A stretch of 64,000 nt of DNA from Rhizophlyctis rosea (Eukaryota; Chytridiomycota; Chytridiomycetes; Rhizophlyctidales; Rhizophlyctidaceae), in the NCBI GenBank assembly GCA_027596075.1, contig JADGJC010000026.1, positions 62,001-126,000 of the forward strand, read 5' to 3'. Below the pieces are notes generated by a model, which saw nothing but the letters and a program-made list of their open reading frames with translations, was not told the origin of the DNA and did no database searches. Below, in pieces: positions 9,724 through 21,500 of the stretch; position 1 is the stretch's first letter, and each line of letters begins with the position of its first letter. The translations under genes were made by a program, and so were the position numbers.

Positions 9724-11029
9724 TTATTTCAACGGGTTCTTGACCATCAAACCCAACACCTCGTAGATAACATCCGCCGCAGCCATGGTAGTCAACTCGG
9801 CGTTGGTATCGTATGCCGGCGCAACCTCCACAACATCAGCACCAACAAGCTTGATCCCATCCAACCCCCGAATGATGGTCCTCAACTCCCTAGTCGACCA
9901 CCCGCCAGTCTCGGGCGTACCAGTAGCCGGGGCGAAAGCAGGGTCCAAGACGTCAATGTCAATGGACAAGTAAACAGGAGTGTCACCAACAGTCTTCTTG
10001 ATCCGGTCAATAATGCCTTGAGTACCGACGGAATCAATATCCCGCGCCTCGATGATGGAGAACCCGCAGAGAGCGTCGTTGTCGTAGTCGGAGGGTCCAG
10101 AGAGCGTTGTGCGGATACCAGCGTGGATGGAAGTACCGTTACGGATCAAACCTTCTTGAGAGGCATGGTAGAAGTACGTTCCGTGGTTGTACGCTCCTTG
10201 CTCGCTGTGCTCGCCACCGAAGACCTTGGGCTTCCAGGTGTCGATATGGGAGTCAAAGTGGATGACGGAGACGGGGCCGTAGGCGGAGGCAACTGAACGG
10301 AGGATGGGAAGGACGATGGTGTGGTCGCCACCGAGGGTGACGAGACGGGGGTACTTTGCGGCGAGGGTGTTGGAGGGGAAGAGACGGGATGCGGCGGGGG
10401 TGCGGTGGAGGAGGTCTTTGTGACCGTTGGTCATTTGGCGGATGGCGAGGGCGTTGTCGTAGGGGGTTACAGGGACGTCACCGCAGTCGACGATTTTGGC
10501 CCAGTTTTGGAAGGGGTTGACTTTTTGGGGGACGTTGTAACCCTGTAGAGGATGTTTGGATCAGATGGACGTTGGTCTGGATGGATTGATGATGTGTATA
10601 CTTACACCGTACAATACGAGACGCTTGCTGCCTTGACGGATGCCACCTGGTCCGAACCGGGCACCGGGACGGTAGCTGGTAGCAGTGTCGAAGGGGAGAC
10701 CCATGATGGCAATGTCGTAGTCAACATCTTTGTCCTTGAAGCATCGCTCGCTGGGAAGGTGTGCGAAGGTGGTGATTCCGGAGAAGACACTACGATGAGG
10801 CAGAAGTGATGGGTTTTAGGATATATGAAGTGGAAAAGTAAAAAGACGCTGGTTAAAAGAGATATTGCACTTACGCGTCAGCAGTGACTTCACCATCACC
10901 GGGAATGGAAGCCTCGGACTTTCCCTTGGTATCAGCGAGGTTGATTTGGCTGGATTCGTAGTTGAAGGTGGGGTGAGCGAAAGCGCTAGTGAAGATAGCC
11001 GTGAGCGCAAGGATGTTGGAGATGCGCAT
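9724..11029 (-). CDS. Secreted agmatinase-like ureohydrolase
   Basis: Mn-dependent ureohydrolase, most similar to agmatinase (agmatine to putrescine plus urea). Three exons: 11029-10875, 10789-10606 and 10542-9724, about 385 aa. All three metal-binding motifs are intact: [17 protein letters not shown] (agmatinase-like, where arginases have DAHAD) and [19 protein letters not shown]. The N-terminus [18 protein letters not shown] is a classical signal peptide, so the product should enter the secretory pathway. Fungal secreted members are known in this family. Substrate could be agmatine or another guanidino compound and cannot be read from sequence. Introns are short with GTAAGT-type donors. A TATA element lies about 120 bp upstream of the ATG. 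Confidence 0.9.
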
Positions 11030-11145
11030 GGTTGAGATTATTGGCCTGGATTAGAGTGGTATAAAATGGGAACGGAGAGGTATTCTACGGGTGCTGGTTG
11101 ATGCTGTGAACTGATGTTGGTGAGGGCTTATGTGAGTGGGTTGAT

Positions 11146-11152
11146 CTTTATA
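11146..11152 (-). promoter_or_regulatory. TATA box for the agmatinase gene
   Basis: TATAAAG on the minus strand, 117-123 bp upstream of the agmatinase ATG. Spacing fits a fungal TATA promoter with a short 5' UTR. Confidence 0.4.
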
Positions 11153-12032
11153 CTGGTTCCCAACGCCTTTATGCAACCGAAATGAGGCATATCAAGTCCC
11201 CATCTCCGATGACATGCGGTCCATCGCATGACAACACATGCATGACAACATACACGTACAGACTCTGTCCCCACGTTCCGACAAGCACCGTTTCAGCCAA
11301 TGCGAAAACAATCGTCAAACACATCCCCGTAACCTTCAATTCCTTTACGCGAATCCTGCACCAGGCCGGCTGCGCAATTGCCTTTCTGGGTCAGAGATAA
11401 CCTTGCTTAGGTCAGCAGAGTCAATTATTTTCGCGTCACGGAATTCCTGTTTGATGTCTCCCGCTATCTGTGGCTTTAGGTTTCCTTCGTGGGCTTCCTG
11501 CAATGGTTTTCTTTACGTTAACGAAACATGGGTGGGGAGATGATATCTGGGCTTTTCTGTGTCTGCAGGCATGGGTCGGAAGCTCTCATCAAATGAAAAT
11601 TCCAAGAGGAGAAATGTCATAACAATTTGACATGTAAAACAGCACGACAATTTTGTTTTGAGGCTCCTCCTGCTCTGGAAACCTGTTCATCGCTCGTCAT
11701 TCTTTCAAAAAACCCAAAACTTTTATCTATCCGTGACCTGTCAAAGGAAAACGCTGTGATAACCCGTCCTTACCATACTGATTTGAAAAGTTCAAACGAA
11801 TATCATATCCTTCAGCCCTGCATTGAGTTCGATGACGCAGATTTGATAAATATATGCAACACTGTGGCATTCCCCCAGGCGTATTGAGGATCACACTTAA
11901 GAATCTCAGTAACTCTACCTTCTTCCCTTGCGAATGCACCCATCCCGTCGACACCCAAAACGCTACCACACCCTCCGCTTCTCACGTCGTCCCCACCACT
12001 GCGAGCCCTGCGCCGCACCACCAGCATACACC
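11153..12032. other. Spacer between divergent genes, no gene seen
   Basis: About 0.9 kb shared upstream region of the agmatinase (minus) and the MATE transporter (plus). Short frames at 11182-11400 and 11627-11887 have no recognisable domain. Confidence 0.55.
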
Positions 12033-13741
12033 ATGCCCGATCCCACAACAACAACACCACCCACCGCCGACCCCTCCATCAGCATCTTCGTACCGCCCCG
12101 GCACAAGTCGCATTCCCGCCGTGCCACCACGTCTTCTGGAAGTAGTTCCGATGAGAGCTCCCCGTTGCTTCCTGGAAGTGGTGAGGAAGAACGGAGTGGG
12201 TGGGGTACGGAGGCATGGAAGATTGTGAAGACTTCGACGCCTGTTGCGTTGACGTATATGTTGCAGAATAGTTTGCAGACTGCGTGTGTTTTGGTTGTTG
12301 GGAGGATGGTGAGTTGGCGTATTCCGCGTTTGGGAGTTTGGGACAACTTTGCAATCGACTGTTCCGTGCGGTATCCTGAATTTGTTCACAATGATGCGTA
12401 CAGGGACCCCTTGAACTAGCCTCAACAGCTTTTGCGTTTATGTTTGCCATGGTCACGGCCTGGGTCATGGCGCTTGGCTCCACCACCGCTCTTGACACTC
12501 TTGGTTCTCAAGCCTGGACCGGGGCGGAGGACAAACATGAAGTCGGCATCCACCTCCAACGCGCACTGCTCATTCTCACGGTCCTTTTCGTCCCTATTGC
12601 GGCATTATGGTGGTTTGCAGAACCCGTGCTGCTGATGCTCGGCCAAGAAGAAGAACTCAGTCATGCCGCTGCGGCGTTCCTGAGAGTCTTGGTCTGGGGT
12701 GCGCCTGGATACATCTATTTTGAGGCCGTCAAGTGAGTATTGTGGTCTCTGCCCAGTTGCATGTTTAGTTAAAGTGCATCGAAAGTAACCAAAATGCCTT
12801 CACACAAAAACAGGAAATACCTCCAAGCCCAAGGCATCATGCACGCTTCCACAATGGTCCTCGCCATCGCCGCCCTCCTCAACCTCTCCCTCCTCTACCT
12901 CCTCGTCATCCACCCAACCTTCTCCCTAGGCGTAACAGGTGGCGCCGTCGCCGTCTCGATAACCTACTGGACCATGTTCCTCCTCCTCGCCCTCTACGCA
13001 ACCTTCATAAAAGGCCACGAAGCCTGGGGCGGCTGGAACAAAAAGTGCCTCACCGACTGGCTTCCCTTCCTGAAACTCGCCCTCCCCGGCATCCTCATGG
13101 TCGGCTCAGAGTGGTGGGCGTTTGAGATTGTGGCGTTGACAGCAGGACTGTTGGGAACGTTGCCATTAGCCGCGCAGAGTGTGATTATGACAGCGGACCA
13201 GATTTTGAATACGGTGCCGTTTGGGATTTCGGTTGCGACGAGTAATCGGGTGGGGAATTTGCTTGGGTTGAGGGATCGGAGGGGGGTGAAGGTTGCGGCG
13301 AGGAGTTCGGCGGGTGTGGCGGCGGGGTTGGGTGGGGTTATGTTGGTTGTTATGATGGCTTGTCGGAACAGCTTTGGCAGGCTATTCAGTGATGATGATG
13401 ATGTCGTGGGGCTAGTCGCCAAAGTCTTGCCTTACGTGGCACTGTTTCAGATTTCAGATGGGTTAGCGGGATCTTGTGGTGGGAGTTTGAGGGGAATGGG
13501 AAAGCAGCATATTGGGGCTACTGTGAATATTGTCGGGTTCTATTTTATTGCTTTGCCGGTTGGGATATGGCTGGCATTCAGGGGCGGCATGGGATTGGAG
13601 GGGTTGTGGATTGGTCAGTGTTTGGGTTTGGGGATTGTTGGAGGTGTTGAGTTGGTATTGGTTTGGATCACGAACTGGAGGACGGAAGTGAGGAAGTGTG
13701 AGGAACGGATTGCTAGAGGAGAGGTCTTACCATCCCATTGA
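12033..13741 (+). CDS. MATE-family multidrug/toxin extrusion transporter
   Basis: Membrane antiporter exporting organic cations or metabolites. Three exons: 12033-12308, 12404-12732 and 12814-13741, about 510 aa, normal for eukaryotic MATE proteins. A Ser-rich cytosolic N-terminus carries SSPLLPG, an acidic-dileucine-like sorting motif typical of vacuolar or endosomal proteins. The first half shows VALTYMLQNSLQTACVLVVG and GPLELASTAFAFMFAM. The repeat of the fold appears as FLKLALPGILMVGSEWWAFE and SVATSNRVGNLLG, the family signature. The splice choice GATG|GTGAGT to GTACAG|GGACCC restores GRMGPLELAS, so I prefer it to the nearer AG sites. The last helices end in a short basic tail. Confidence 0.92.
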
Positions 13742-13986
13742 TGTGTCCAAAGTTAGTGTCTTCACGGGCGTCTCTGTATATATAGAATCATATCATCGTC
13801 CTCTACAATATATCTCACCAAAGTACATTTTACAGTGTTGGTCAGATCATGCAGCTTCTGAATATCAATCAGGAGTAAGCTCCTCATGTGTCTCCGCAAA
13901 TGACGAAATTTACAAATGTTTGCGCCCCCTTTGTCATTATTTCTCGCAATCATCCACAACGCAGAAGTTAACGAGCCAGAATCTAT

Positions 13987-15399
13987 TCATCTATCATCAG
14001 CACACTTCCGCAAAACTATACACAACCATTTGACTATCAATACTGCCGGCCAACTAACATAATGTGACTCCTCGATACCCAATTCTTTCCGCAACCGTGC
14101 CCTATCTTCCCTCATTTTCCTCCTCCCCCTACGATCAACCGATAACGAAACCTTCTTCAGAACCCCACGCCATCGCTTCAACGCCTCCGACATTTCATCA
14201 CAGTTCCACCCATCGAGCTCGCAGCAGACGCTTTCTAAACCCGCGCTCGGAATGCAGGAAAGAAATCCGCACAAGGCATCGCACTCGATGCCGTAACCAT
14301 CAAAAATTAGGGATGTAAGACTTTTCAGGTGAGTAACGTGGTGTGCAAGGCGGGGTAGGTCATCGGTGGTGAACTTGTTACTGTTTGTGATTTCAAATGC
14401 TTTTAGTGCCGCTAGCGTTGATGGTGGGATCGTTGTGAAGGCTTGGATCCAGAGTTCTCCATCCAGGGTGATGTGGGTTAGGGTGGGTTGCGTCAGGGTG
14501 CTTAGCGGGTTTATGTTTGTAAATTGTTGGTCGGGTGAGGTTTGAAAATGGCCCAGGTTGGGTATCCAATACTTGAACTTTGTGAGATTGGGCATCGCGG
14601 TAAACAAGTTGGGAAAGGCGATGGTGGAGGTGATGGTGAGGTATTGTAAGGCTTTGAATGAAAGGTGAGACGGTATGGAGGCAGAAGGGGCAGAAACGGG
14701 AGCTTTCTCATCGATATGGAGAAGCTCGAGATCTTTGAGCGGGGCTTCTTGCAGTATGTTGTTGAATTCATAAATGATTGACCCAGCGGATGGCAAGGCG
14801 GCTTGGGTATGTATCGCACACGCATGGAGGCGGAGAGTTCGTTGACCAGTTGGCACGGATTTGAATGCTTCAAACAATTGTTGAAGCGTTCCTCGACCGT
14901 GATCCGTCCCGTCAATATCCCGAAGTTCAAAGCGTTGCAGTTTGGAGACGTCGACCATTCTTAGGGGTTTCAACCCATGTTTGCCGTTCAGTATGAGGGT
15001 TCGCACAGATGACAGTCGCAGTGGGTCACTGATAAAGACTTCACACGCTTGATCATATAGCCGGATTTTGGAATGCGGGATGTAATTCGACAAGTCTAGA
15101 CAGTTGCCCCTTCGTAATCGAAACACTGTGCTGCGAAACAACTTGCAAATCTACCGCAGGATATGAGTAATCTCCCACTGGGCAAGTCATTGATGGCTGC
15201 CTACCTGAGCCAGAAGTATTTCGTAAGGGAGGCCCTTCTTAGTTAAGGTTTCAGATGATCTTGGTGGAACCCGTCTCACATTATGTACATCAGGGGGCTG
15301 AATGAACTCGAATATAGGATATAAAATGTCTTCTGGAAGCGATGTGATGTAGCATAATGGGACTGCTTTGGCACGGTCAACGGATATATTATGTTGCAT
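13987..15399 (-). CDS. F-box / leucine-rich protein, tandem paralogue A
   Basis: Probable substrate receptor of an SCF ubiquitin ligase. Exon 1 (15399-15205, 195 bp) encodes the F-box: SLPEDILYPIFEFIQPPD followed by KKGLPYEILLAQ. Exon 2 (15150-13987, 1164 bp) opens with ICKLFRSTVFRLRRGNC and continues as degenerate leucine-rich units (SSVRTLIL, QRTLRLHACAI, LTHITLDGELW, LKSLTSLIFDGYGIE), ending with an RWRGVLKKVSLSV helix and a basic tail. Total about 452 aa. The paralogue at 16742-18158 has exactly the same exon lengths and intron position, which supports both models. Substrate is unknown. Confidence 0.82.
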
Positions 15400-16229
15400 T
15401 GTCACAAGTCTACAAAAACAGCAGCTTTGCTGGTTCTGCTGAGGGGGAATGAGAAATATGAACCATAGGAGAACACTGTCAGAACCGGCAAACAAGGAGC
15501 CGTAACGTACCCCCCTTCGTCTCAGACTCAACGCTTATGTATGTTGTGCTGATGTCTGCACTGTCCAGCGGGACAGGCACTGAATTGCAATTGGCGTTGC
15601 TCGGAGCCTTGAAAATGGCAGGAAGATGGCAGGTGAGATGGGAAATGGAGAGCAGGTGGTGCCACAGTGGACCCTCCAGGCCTCCGAGCTTGATCAGGAG
15701 CCAGCACAGTGTGGCGCATGAGGCAAAGCACTGCACCACCTCCACAAAGGGATTGTTTCCGTCGTGCACGTCGAAGATGGAGTGGGACAGTGAAGTGGAT
15801 CCACTTCAAAGGGTACGCCCAGCAACACCATCCGGCATGTGCTTGCGCTGTGCAGTTCGCTTGTTCCACCTGCTCGATTCGATGCGCAAACTTGCAAGCC
15901 TCCGAGTCGTCAATACTTCACGTCAAACGCATTTATACACTTTACACCGACCACCACTTCTTCGATACTGGCGGCAGCGAAGTCTCAGACTGGTTCACCA
16001 CGAATGCCAAATGTCCACCCTGAGTCGTACACTCGTCCATATCGACTGGCGAGGTATTATTGACACACCAAAGTCTGTAGTTCCATCATGCAACCCTTTG
16101 TGCATACCGATCATTTGGTGTATTTCAAATTTTGAGATGCATCATATAAGTCAAATATTGCGCACCGAAGACCACAATGCATCTTGACTGTGATTACCTA
16201 TCACCTATACAATCTTAAAGCTATTTACT
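15400..16229. other. Spacer containing an unexplained 216-codon frame
   Basis: Between F-box paralogue A and the F-box relic. A plus-strand frame (15537-16187) contains PSGMCLRCAVRL, resembling GICLRCALRL in the presequence of the PPR gene 2.7 kb downstream. Nothing else in it is recognisable. It could be chance or a decayed fragment, so it is not called as a gene. Confidence 0.4.
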
Positions 16230-16740
16230 CCAAGCATCAGCCTCTTCCCATTTGATCGCACAACTGACCCTTCAATATAGCCAGACCCCCCATCGAACTG
16301 TGACATCGTCAATAACCAAATCTTCCCGCAACCGCTGCGCAGTCTCTTCCAGAAAGTGCTCTTTCTCAACTTCCGCTGTGTCACTATGCATATCTAAGAG
16401 CACTTTCTTCCAGCACCCCACGCCATCGCACCAAAGCTTTCAAAAGCTCTCCATATTTCCACTGCCCTGTCACCATGCACTCTAAGCGTTCCAATCCCAG
16501 GCTTGGAACATAGGAGAGAAATTGACACATCGTGTCAAATTCTATGCCGCTCATATTGATGGTCAGGGAGGTGAGGCGGTGGAGGTGGGTGGAGATGTGA
16601 GGTAATGTCAACAACCGTCTCATGAGCCGACCGACTCGATCCCTTGATGCTTTCTGAAGTGAACTTCTTTGGACCTTTGCAATTCAACAGTGATATATGC
16701 AAGCATCGGTGCTGAGCAATCGCGCTGCTTCACTCTCTGA
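16230..16740 (-). pseudogene. Truncated, frameshifted relic of a third F-box/LRR paralogue
   Basis: Only the C-terminal quarter of the family is present. The minus frame 16623-16384 reads HLHRLTSLTINMSGIEFDTM, CQFLSYVPSLGLERLE and ALVRWRGVL, colinear with LKSLTSLIFDGYGIECDALC and ALKRWRGVLKK of paralogue A. Right after RWRGVL the frame changes. The expected KK helix and the tail (FLEETAQRLREDLVIDD, like the RLRKELGIEES tail) continue in the next frame, consistent with one extra base at about 16415. There is no F-box, no first exon and no upstream repeat region. It lies between the two intact paralogues in the same orientation, so it is best read as a dying tandem copy. Confidence 0.75.
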
Positions 16741-16741
16741 T

Positions 16742-18158
16742 CTAATTCGATAAGTAGATGACGTCCCTATCAAACAACCTGACATCTGCCATCCCCAAAT
16801 CCTTTTGCAGCCTGTCCTGATCTCTGTAGAGACCCTCCCAGTTCATGCCCGTTGATTTGAGACCAATTTTGAAAGTAACCTTCCGTAACACCCCCCGCCA
16901 TCGCTTCAACGTCCCCAACATCTTCTCATACTTCCATCCGGCGAATTCGCAAGATACTTGCTCCAACTTCCCACTCGGGATGCAGGAGAGCATTTGACGC
17001 ATGGTCGCAAGTTTCGTGCGATCGACATGGAAATAGAGGGACGTCAGATTGTTGAGGTGGGACAGATGACCTCTGATGAGATGCAATTCGTTTGCCCAGG
17101 AAACTCGGTCAATATGCAAGCTCTTGACGGACGTGAAGGTGGATGGAGGTATGCTTATGACTGCCTGTAGCCAGGGGATTCCTTCCAAGGTGATGTGAGT
17201 CAAGGTAGGTTGCGTCAGGGTTTTGAGCGAGACGTTAGGTTGCGTCAGCGATTTGAGCGAGATGTTATTGTCGAGCAGGTAGTTTGTGTTGATTGGTGAC
17301 TCGACCTTGAGGTACATGAGATTTGGCATTGCTGCAGCCAGATTCGGAAAGATAATGTTGGAGGTGACAGTGAGTGACTGGAGTGATTTCAACGATAGAT
17401 GGAAGGGCGCGACGGTAGGGATACGGAAGGATTTCTCGCCTCGGAGCATATGAATGATGGTAAGCTTTTTGAGCGGTGCGTCTTGTAAGAAATGTAAGAA
17501 TCGCAGGACGGCCATCATGGTGGTAAAGTCGGCGTCTTCGACATTTATTGCACAGGTATGGAGGTGCAGCTGTCGTTCAGCTTTCAATGCGTTTTGGAAG
17601 GTGTTGACCACTTGTTCCACCATCCACGTTCCATAGTTGTTACCAGCGTAAACGGCAAGCTCAAAATGTTGCAGTTGCATCACATCCACCATTGCTAAGG
17701 GTCTCCAAGACGTCGTGTCGTTGAGCTTGAGAGTTCGAAGAGATGCCAGTCGCACAAGGTTGCGCAGGAATACGACAGAGGCTTGATCATATAGCGCCTT
17801 TTTGGTTTGCCGAAAGTACTTTTTGTTTTGTGGGAGGTAGTTCTGTATATCCAGACAGTTACCTCCTCGTAATCGAAAGGCTGTATCCCGGAACAGTTTG
17901 CAAACCTACAACGAAAAACGAAATTAGCACTGTGCTAGTCAACTCAAAGAAGAGTTATTTTACCTGAGCAAGGAGTATTTCATAGGGAAGACCTTCCCTT
18001 GGGAAAGTGTTCGTGCCCTTTGACAGAGTGTACCGCCTGATATGATTGCCAGAAGGCTGGATGTACTCAAAGATAGCGAACAGAACATGATCGGGTATAG
18101 CCGTGATGTAGCAAAACGGGAGATCTCCGTGAGCATCGGTGATGGCGCTGTTCGACAT
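16742..18158 (-). CDS. F-box / leucine-rich protein, tandem paralogue B
   Basis: Likely SCF substrate receptor, paralogous to 13987-15399. Exon 1 is 18158-17964 (195 bp) with the F-box AIPDHVLFAIFEYIQPSG and the conserved end REGLPYEILLAQ. Exon 2 is 17905-16742 (1164 bp) and opens VCKLFRDTAFRLRGGNC. Predicted length is 452 aa, identical to paralogue A. Leucine-rich units include LKSLQSLTVTSNIIFPNL and LTHITLEGIPW. Conservation of the family end (TLKRWRGVLRKVTFKI) is strong. A 30-bp tandem duplication (17207-17266) repeats SLK(T/S)LTQPNV inside the repeat region, where paralogue A has the segment once. Total length is nevertheless equal, so a compensating loss must exist elsewhere. Confidence 0.82.
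17207..17266. repeat. 30-bp in-frame tandem duplication in F-box paralogue B
   Basis: Two copies (17207-17236 and 17237-17266) with three or so mismatches. Each encodes ten residues ending in LTQPN(V/I)-type sequence. The length is a multiple of three, so the frame is kept. Confidence 0.8.
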
Positions 18159-18523
18159 GCTGAAAAATGTAAAAGTGGTGTTGTGTTACCTGAAGTGAGA
18201 TACCTATAGATATTTGTGTAAACGACGGCACGACGGCCGTGCGCGACTTACCTTCACTTGAGAAACAATGTGCGTGCCAGTGTATGGAGTTGCACCGGGT
18301 ATGGAGTATGAATGTGCGATCTTTTGAAAACCTGTAGATCAGACGTGGCAAGCAGATTGTTCGCATAGGCAGGTAATTTTGATTCAGTGAGCAGGGAGCT
18401 TTTGTCCTGCGCGGTGACGCAGTGACGCACCGCCACCAATTATTGTTTACAAGGAGCGCAGACCGACCAGCCAGAATTTTTCTTCACCCAAAACTTCGCC
18501 TTCTTCTCCAGATTCTTTACTTT
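18159..18523. other. Divergent promoter region of F-box B and the PPR gene
   Basis: 365 bp between the two start codons. The repeat GTGACGCAGTGACGCA lies at about 18412-18427. No TATA box is obvious. Confidence 0.45.
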
Positions 18524-21500
18524 ATGAGTACACCGTCAATAAAGGGGTGTACTCGGGTAAGCCAGGCGGCAGCGGGCATATGCCTGCGCTGTGCACTGCG
18601 CTTAACGTCGCCATCTATCTCCACTGGACGACTCTTTTCTCGCCCCTCACCCCAAACTACCCCTTGCAAACGCTTCGGGTCAAACTCAGCAGCACCGACC
18701 ACTATCAAGCCGACGCAGTCAATATCTGAGAGCGACTCACTGAAGCTCTCAACAGCTCTTTCCCATAATGTTCCACCACAACCTCCAAATAATCACCCTA
18801 AAATGGGAACCCGTTCATATCGAATATCTGACAAAACACCCCACCACGGCAACACACGCATGCACTCCCTTACGAAACTCGTGACACAACAAGCGCCTGA
18901 CCCCGACGAAGTGTGGGACATGTTCATCACTTGCTACAACTACTACGGCAGCTTCGACAAGGTCTCACTGGTCCTTCTGCGACATATAGCTGTGGCACTC
19001 AGTCGCTCCACCCATCCCAAAGCACATGCTCGCTTCCAATTCGCGATGGATGTAATCCGAAACGTAAGAGACGTAAAATCCAAAGAGGATTTCAAAGCCA
19101 CCACGGAGTTTGGACTAGATCCCGATGCGGCCTTCAAGATCGCGTCACAGTTTAATATTCAGTACAAAGATGCAAACCACGTTGCGAAATGGGTGGAGCG
19201 GTATGAGGATTGTTTCCTGCCTGGTTTTGCGCGACAGCGGTTCCGGTTGGGATTCTTGCAGCAGTTGGTGAAGGCTAGGAAGTGGCAGCAAGTCCGATAT
19301 TGGTTGAAGATGATTCAGTCAGCAGCTGGAGACGGGAAGCCTAGCGAGGATATGTTACATGAAGTCTTTCGGATCATCATCAATGAGTATGCTTTGATAA
19401 GTCAGAGGAAAGCGGCGCTAGAGGGTACAGATGCGAAAGCTTTGAAAGACTTGCGTCATGAAACTGAAGATGCATCTCGATTGCTGAAGGATATGATGGA
19501 TTGGCATCTTTCAAAAGGCGGATCAGTCCCACTTCGGCTAGCGAACGAATGGGTGACTACGCTGGATTGGCGAGTAGGGGGCCACATCGCCGCTATGCGT
19601 ATCGTAAGGTGGATGGAGGGAAACGGCATCAATCCAGATAGTACAACCTTCAATACAATGCTCACGCACATCATCGATCGAGACAACGTATTCCCTGCCG
19701 AAAAACTACTCGACGAAATGAAAGCCCGCAACATCCAACCAGACGCCATAACCTACCGCCACATGATCGATCTCCATATCAAACTCCACCAACCCCTCGC
19801 CGCTTATCAATATTACGTCTCCAATCCATCTTTACAGCGCGAAATCCTGACTTGGAATGATACCGACCTGTACTTCGCTCGTCGTTTTGCGCTATCCCTG
19901 TTAGAAGACCAACCCACCACCGCGCCGCTCGAACCCGCAATCCACGTCCTATCTGACATCATCTCTCTGACAACCGCCACAGTGACCCCAATCTGGGCCC
20001 ACCACATTCTCATCCACCGTCTCGTCTCCCAAAACCGTCTCGACGACGCCACAAGGCATCTTTTCCGAATCTTCGGATGGAAATACTGGAAGGGTTCCCG
20101 ACCACACCCATCAAACACATACAACTTCCCCGCACTACCTCCGCAAGAGAAGAGAACGCACCTTCACGAAACGCACGCGAAATCGATCATGCTGCTCATA
20201 CAGACCTATGCCGCGACGCCGGCGACGTTCCATACGGGGTTGGAATTGTTTCGGATTTTGTTGTTGAAGGGTATCGAACCGGATTTGAAGACTTATACTG
20301 CGTTGGTTTTGTGTGCTTTGAAGGGGCAAGAAACGGGGGTGGCGGAAACGCTGCTTGAGCATTTGAAGAGGGAGACGAAGTTGAAGCCGGATGCGGTGTT
20401 TTATACGGCGTTGTTTCGGTATTATATTCGGAATTGCGCGTTTGGGAAGGCGCAGGGCGTTTTGGGGGATATGATTGGAGATGGGATGGAGGTGCCTAGG
20501 GGGGTTTGGGTTGCGCTTGTGAGGAGTCTTTTGGAGAATGGACGGGTTGAGGATGCGGGACGGATTGAGAGGGAGAGGTTGGGTGAAAGGGAGGGGTGGG
20601 GGGTTGATGAGTTGGCGGTTTTGGTTGCTGCGATGGTGAAGAGTGGGGATTTGAAGGGGGTCAGGGAGGTTTTGGATGTTGTGATGCGACGGTTGCAGAG
20701 TGGAGAGGGAGTGGAGGGGGTTGGGGTTGGGTTTGTGAAGCCTTTGGTGGAGGGATTTGTTGCTTTGGGGAAGGTTGGGACGGGTGAGGAGGTTTTGCGG
20801 ATGTGTGAGGGGATGTTTGGGAAGGGTGGTGGAAGGAGGAAGGGAGTTCTTGCGGGAGTTTGGGATGTTGTTGTGAGTAGCTATTTGGATGCGGGGATGT
20901 TGGCGGATGCTGAACGGGTTTTGATGGATGGGAGTGTTGAGAGTGGGAGCAGTGTAGGATCTTTGACGGACGTAGCGTTTATACGGTATTTTGGACGGCA
21001 GAAGTCGTGGGATGTTGTTGAGACGTGGGTTGCGGATATTGTTTCCCGCAATGATTTTGGGAGGATAGAGAATGGTTTTGTGGAGTGTGTTCGGTGTGCG
21101 CGGGAGCAGAGGGAGTGGGATTTGATTGGAGAGTTTTGGAGGCGGTTATGTGAGGAGAGGGAGAGAATGGGTGCGAGAAGGTTTAGGTCTTTTGTGTATG
21201 CGACGGTTATGTCGGCGTTTGCGACTGCGAGAAAGTATGGTTCTGCCAAGGAGGTTTTGGAGATGGCGAGGAGGGATTTTGCGGGGGTTGAGGAGATGCC
21301 GCTGGATTTGAGGCATGCGGCGATGAATGTTTATGCTAAGATGGGGATGGTGGAGGAGATGGAGGGGGAGATGAGGGAGGTTTTGAAGGTTGTTGGGCGT
21401 GGTGATGGAGGGAAGAAGGAGGGAGGGGAAGAAGGGGGGTGGGATGTGTTGACTGCACGGGGTTATGGTGTCATGCTGGATGGGTATGGGAGAGCAGGGG

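Noticed and set aside
18422..18523. N-terminal extension of the PPR protein
   Set aside because: It begins with GTG, and the ATG at 18524 already gives a good mitochondrial presequence.
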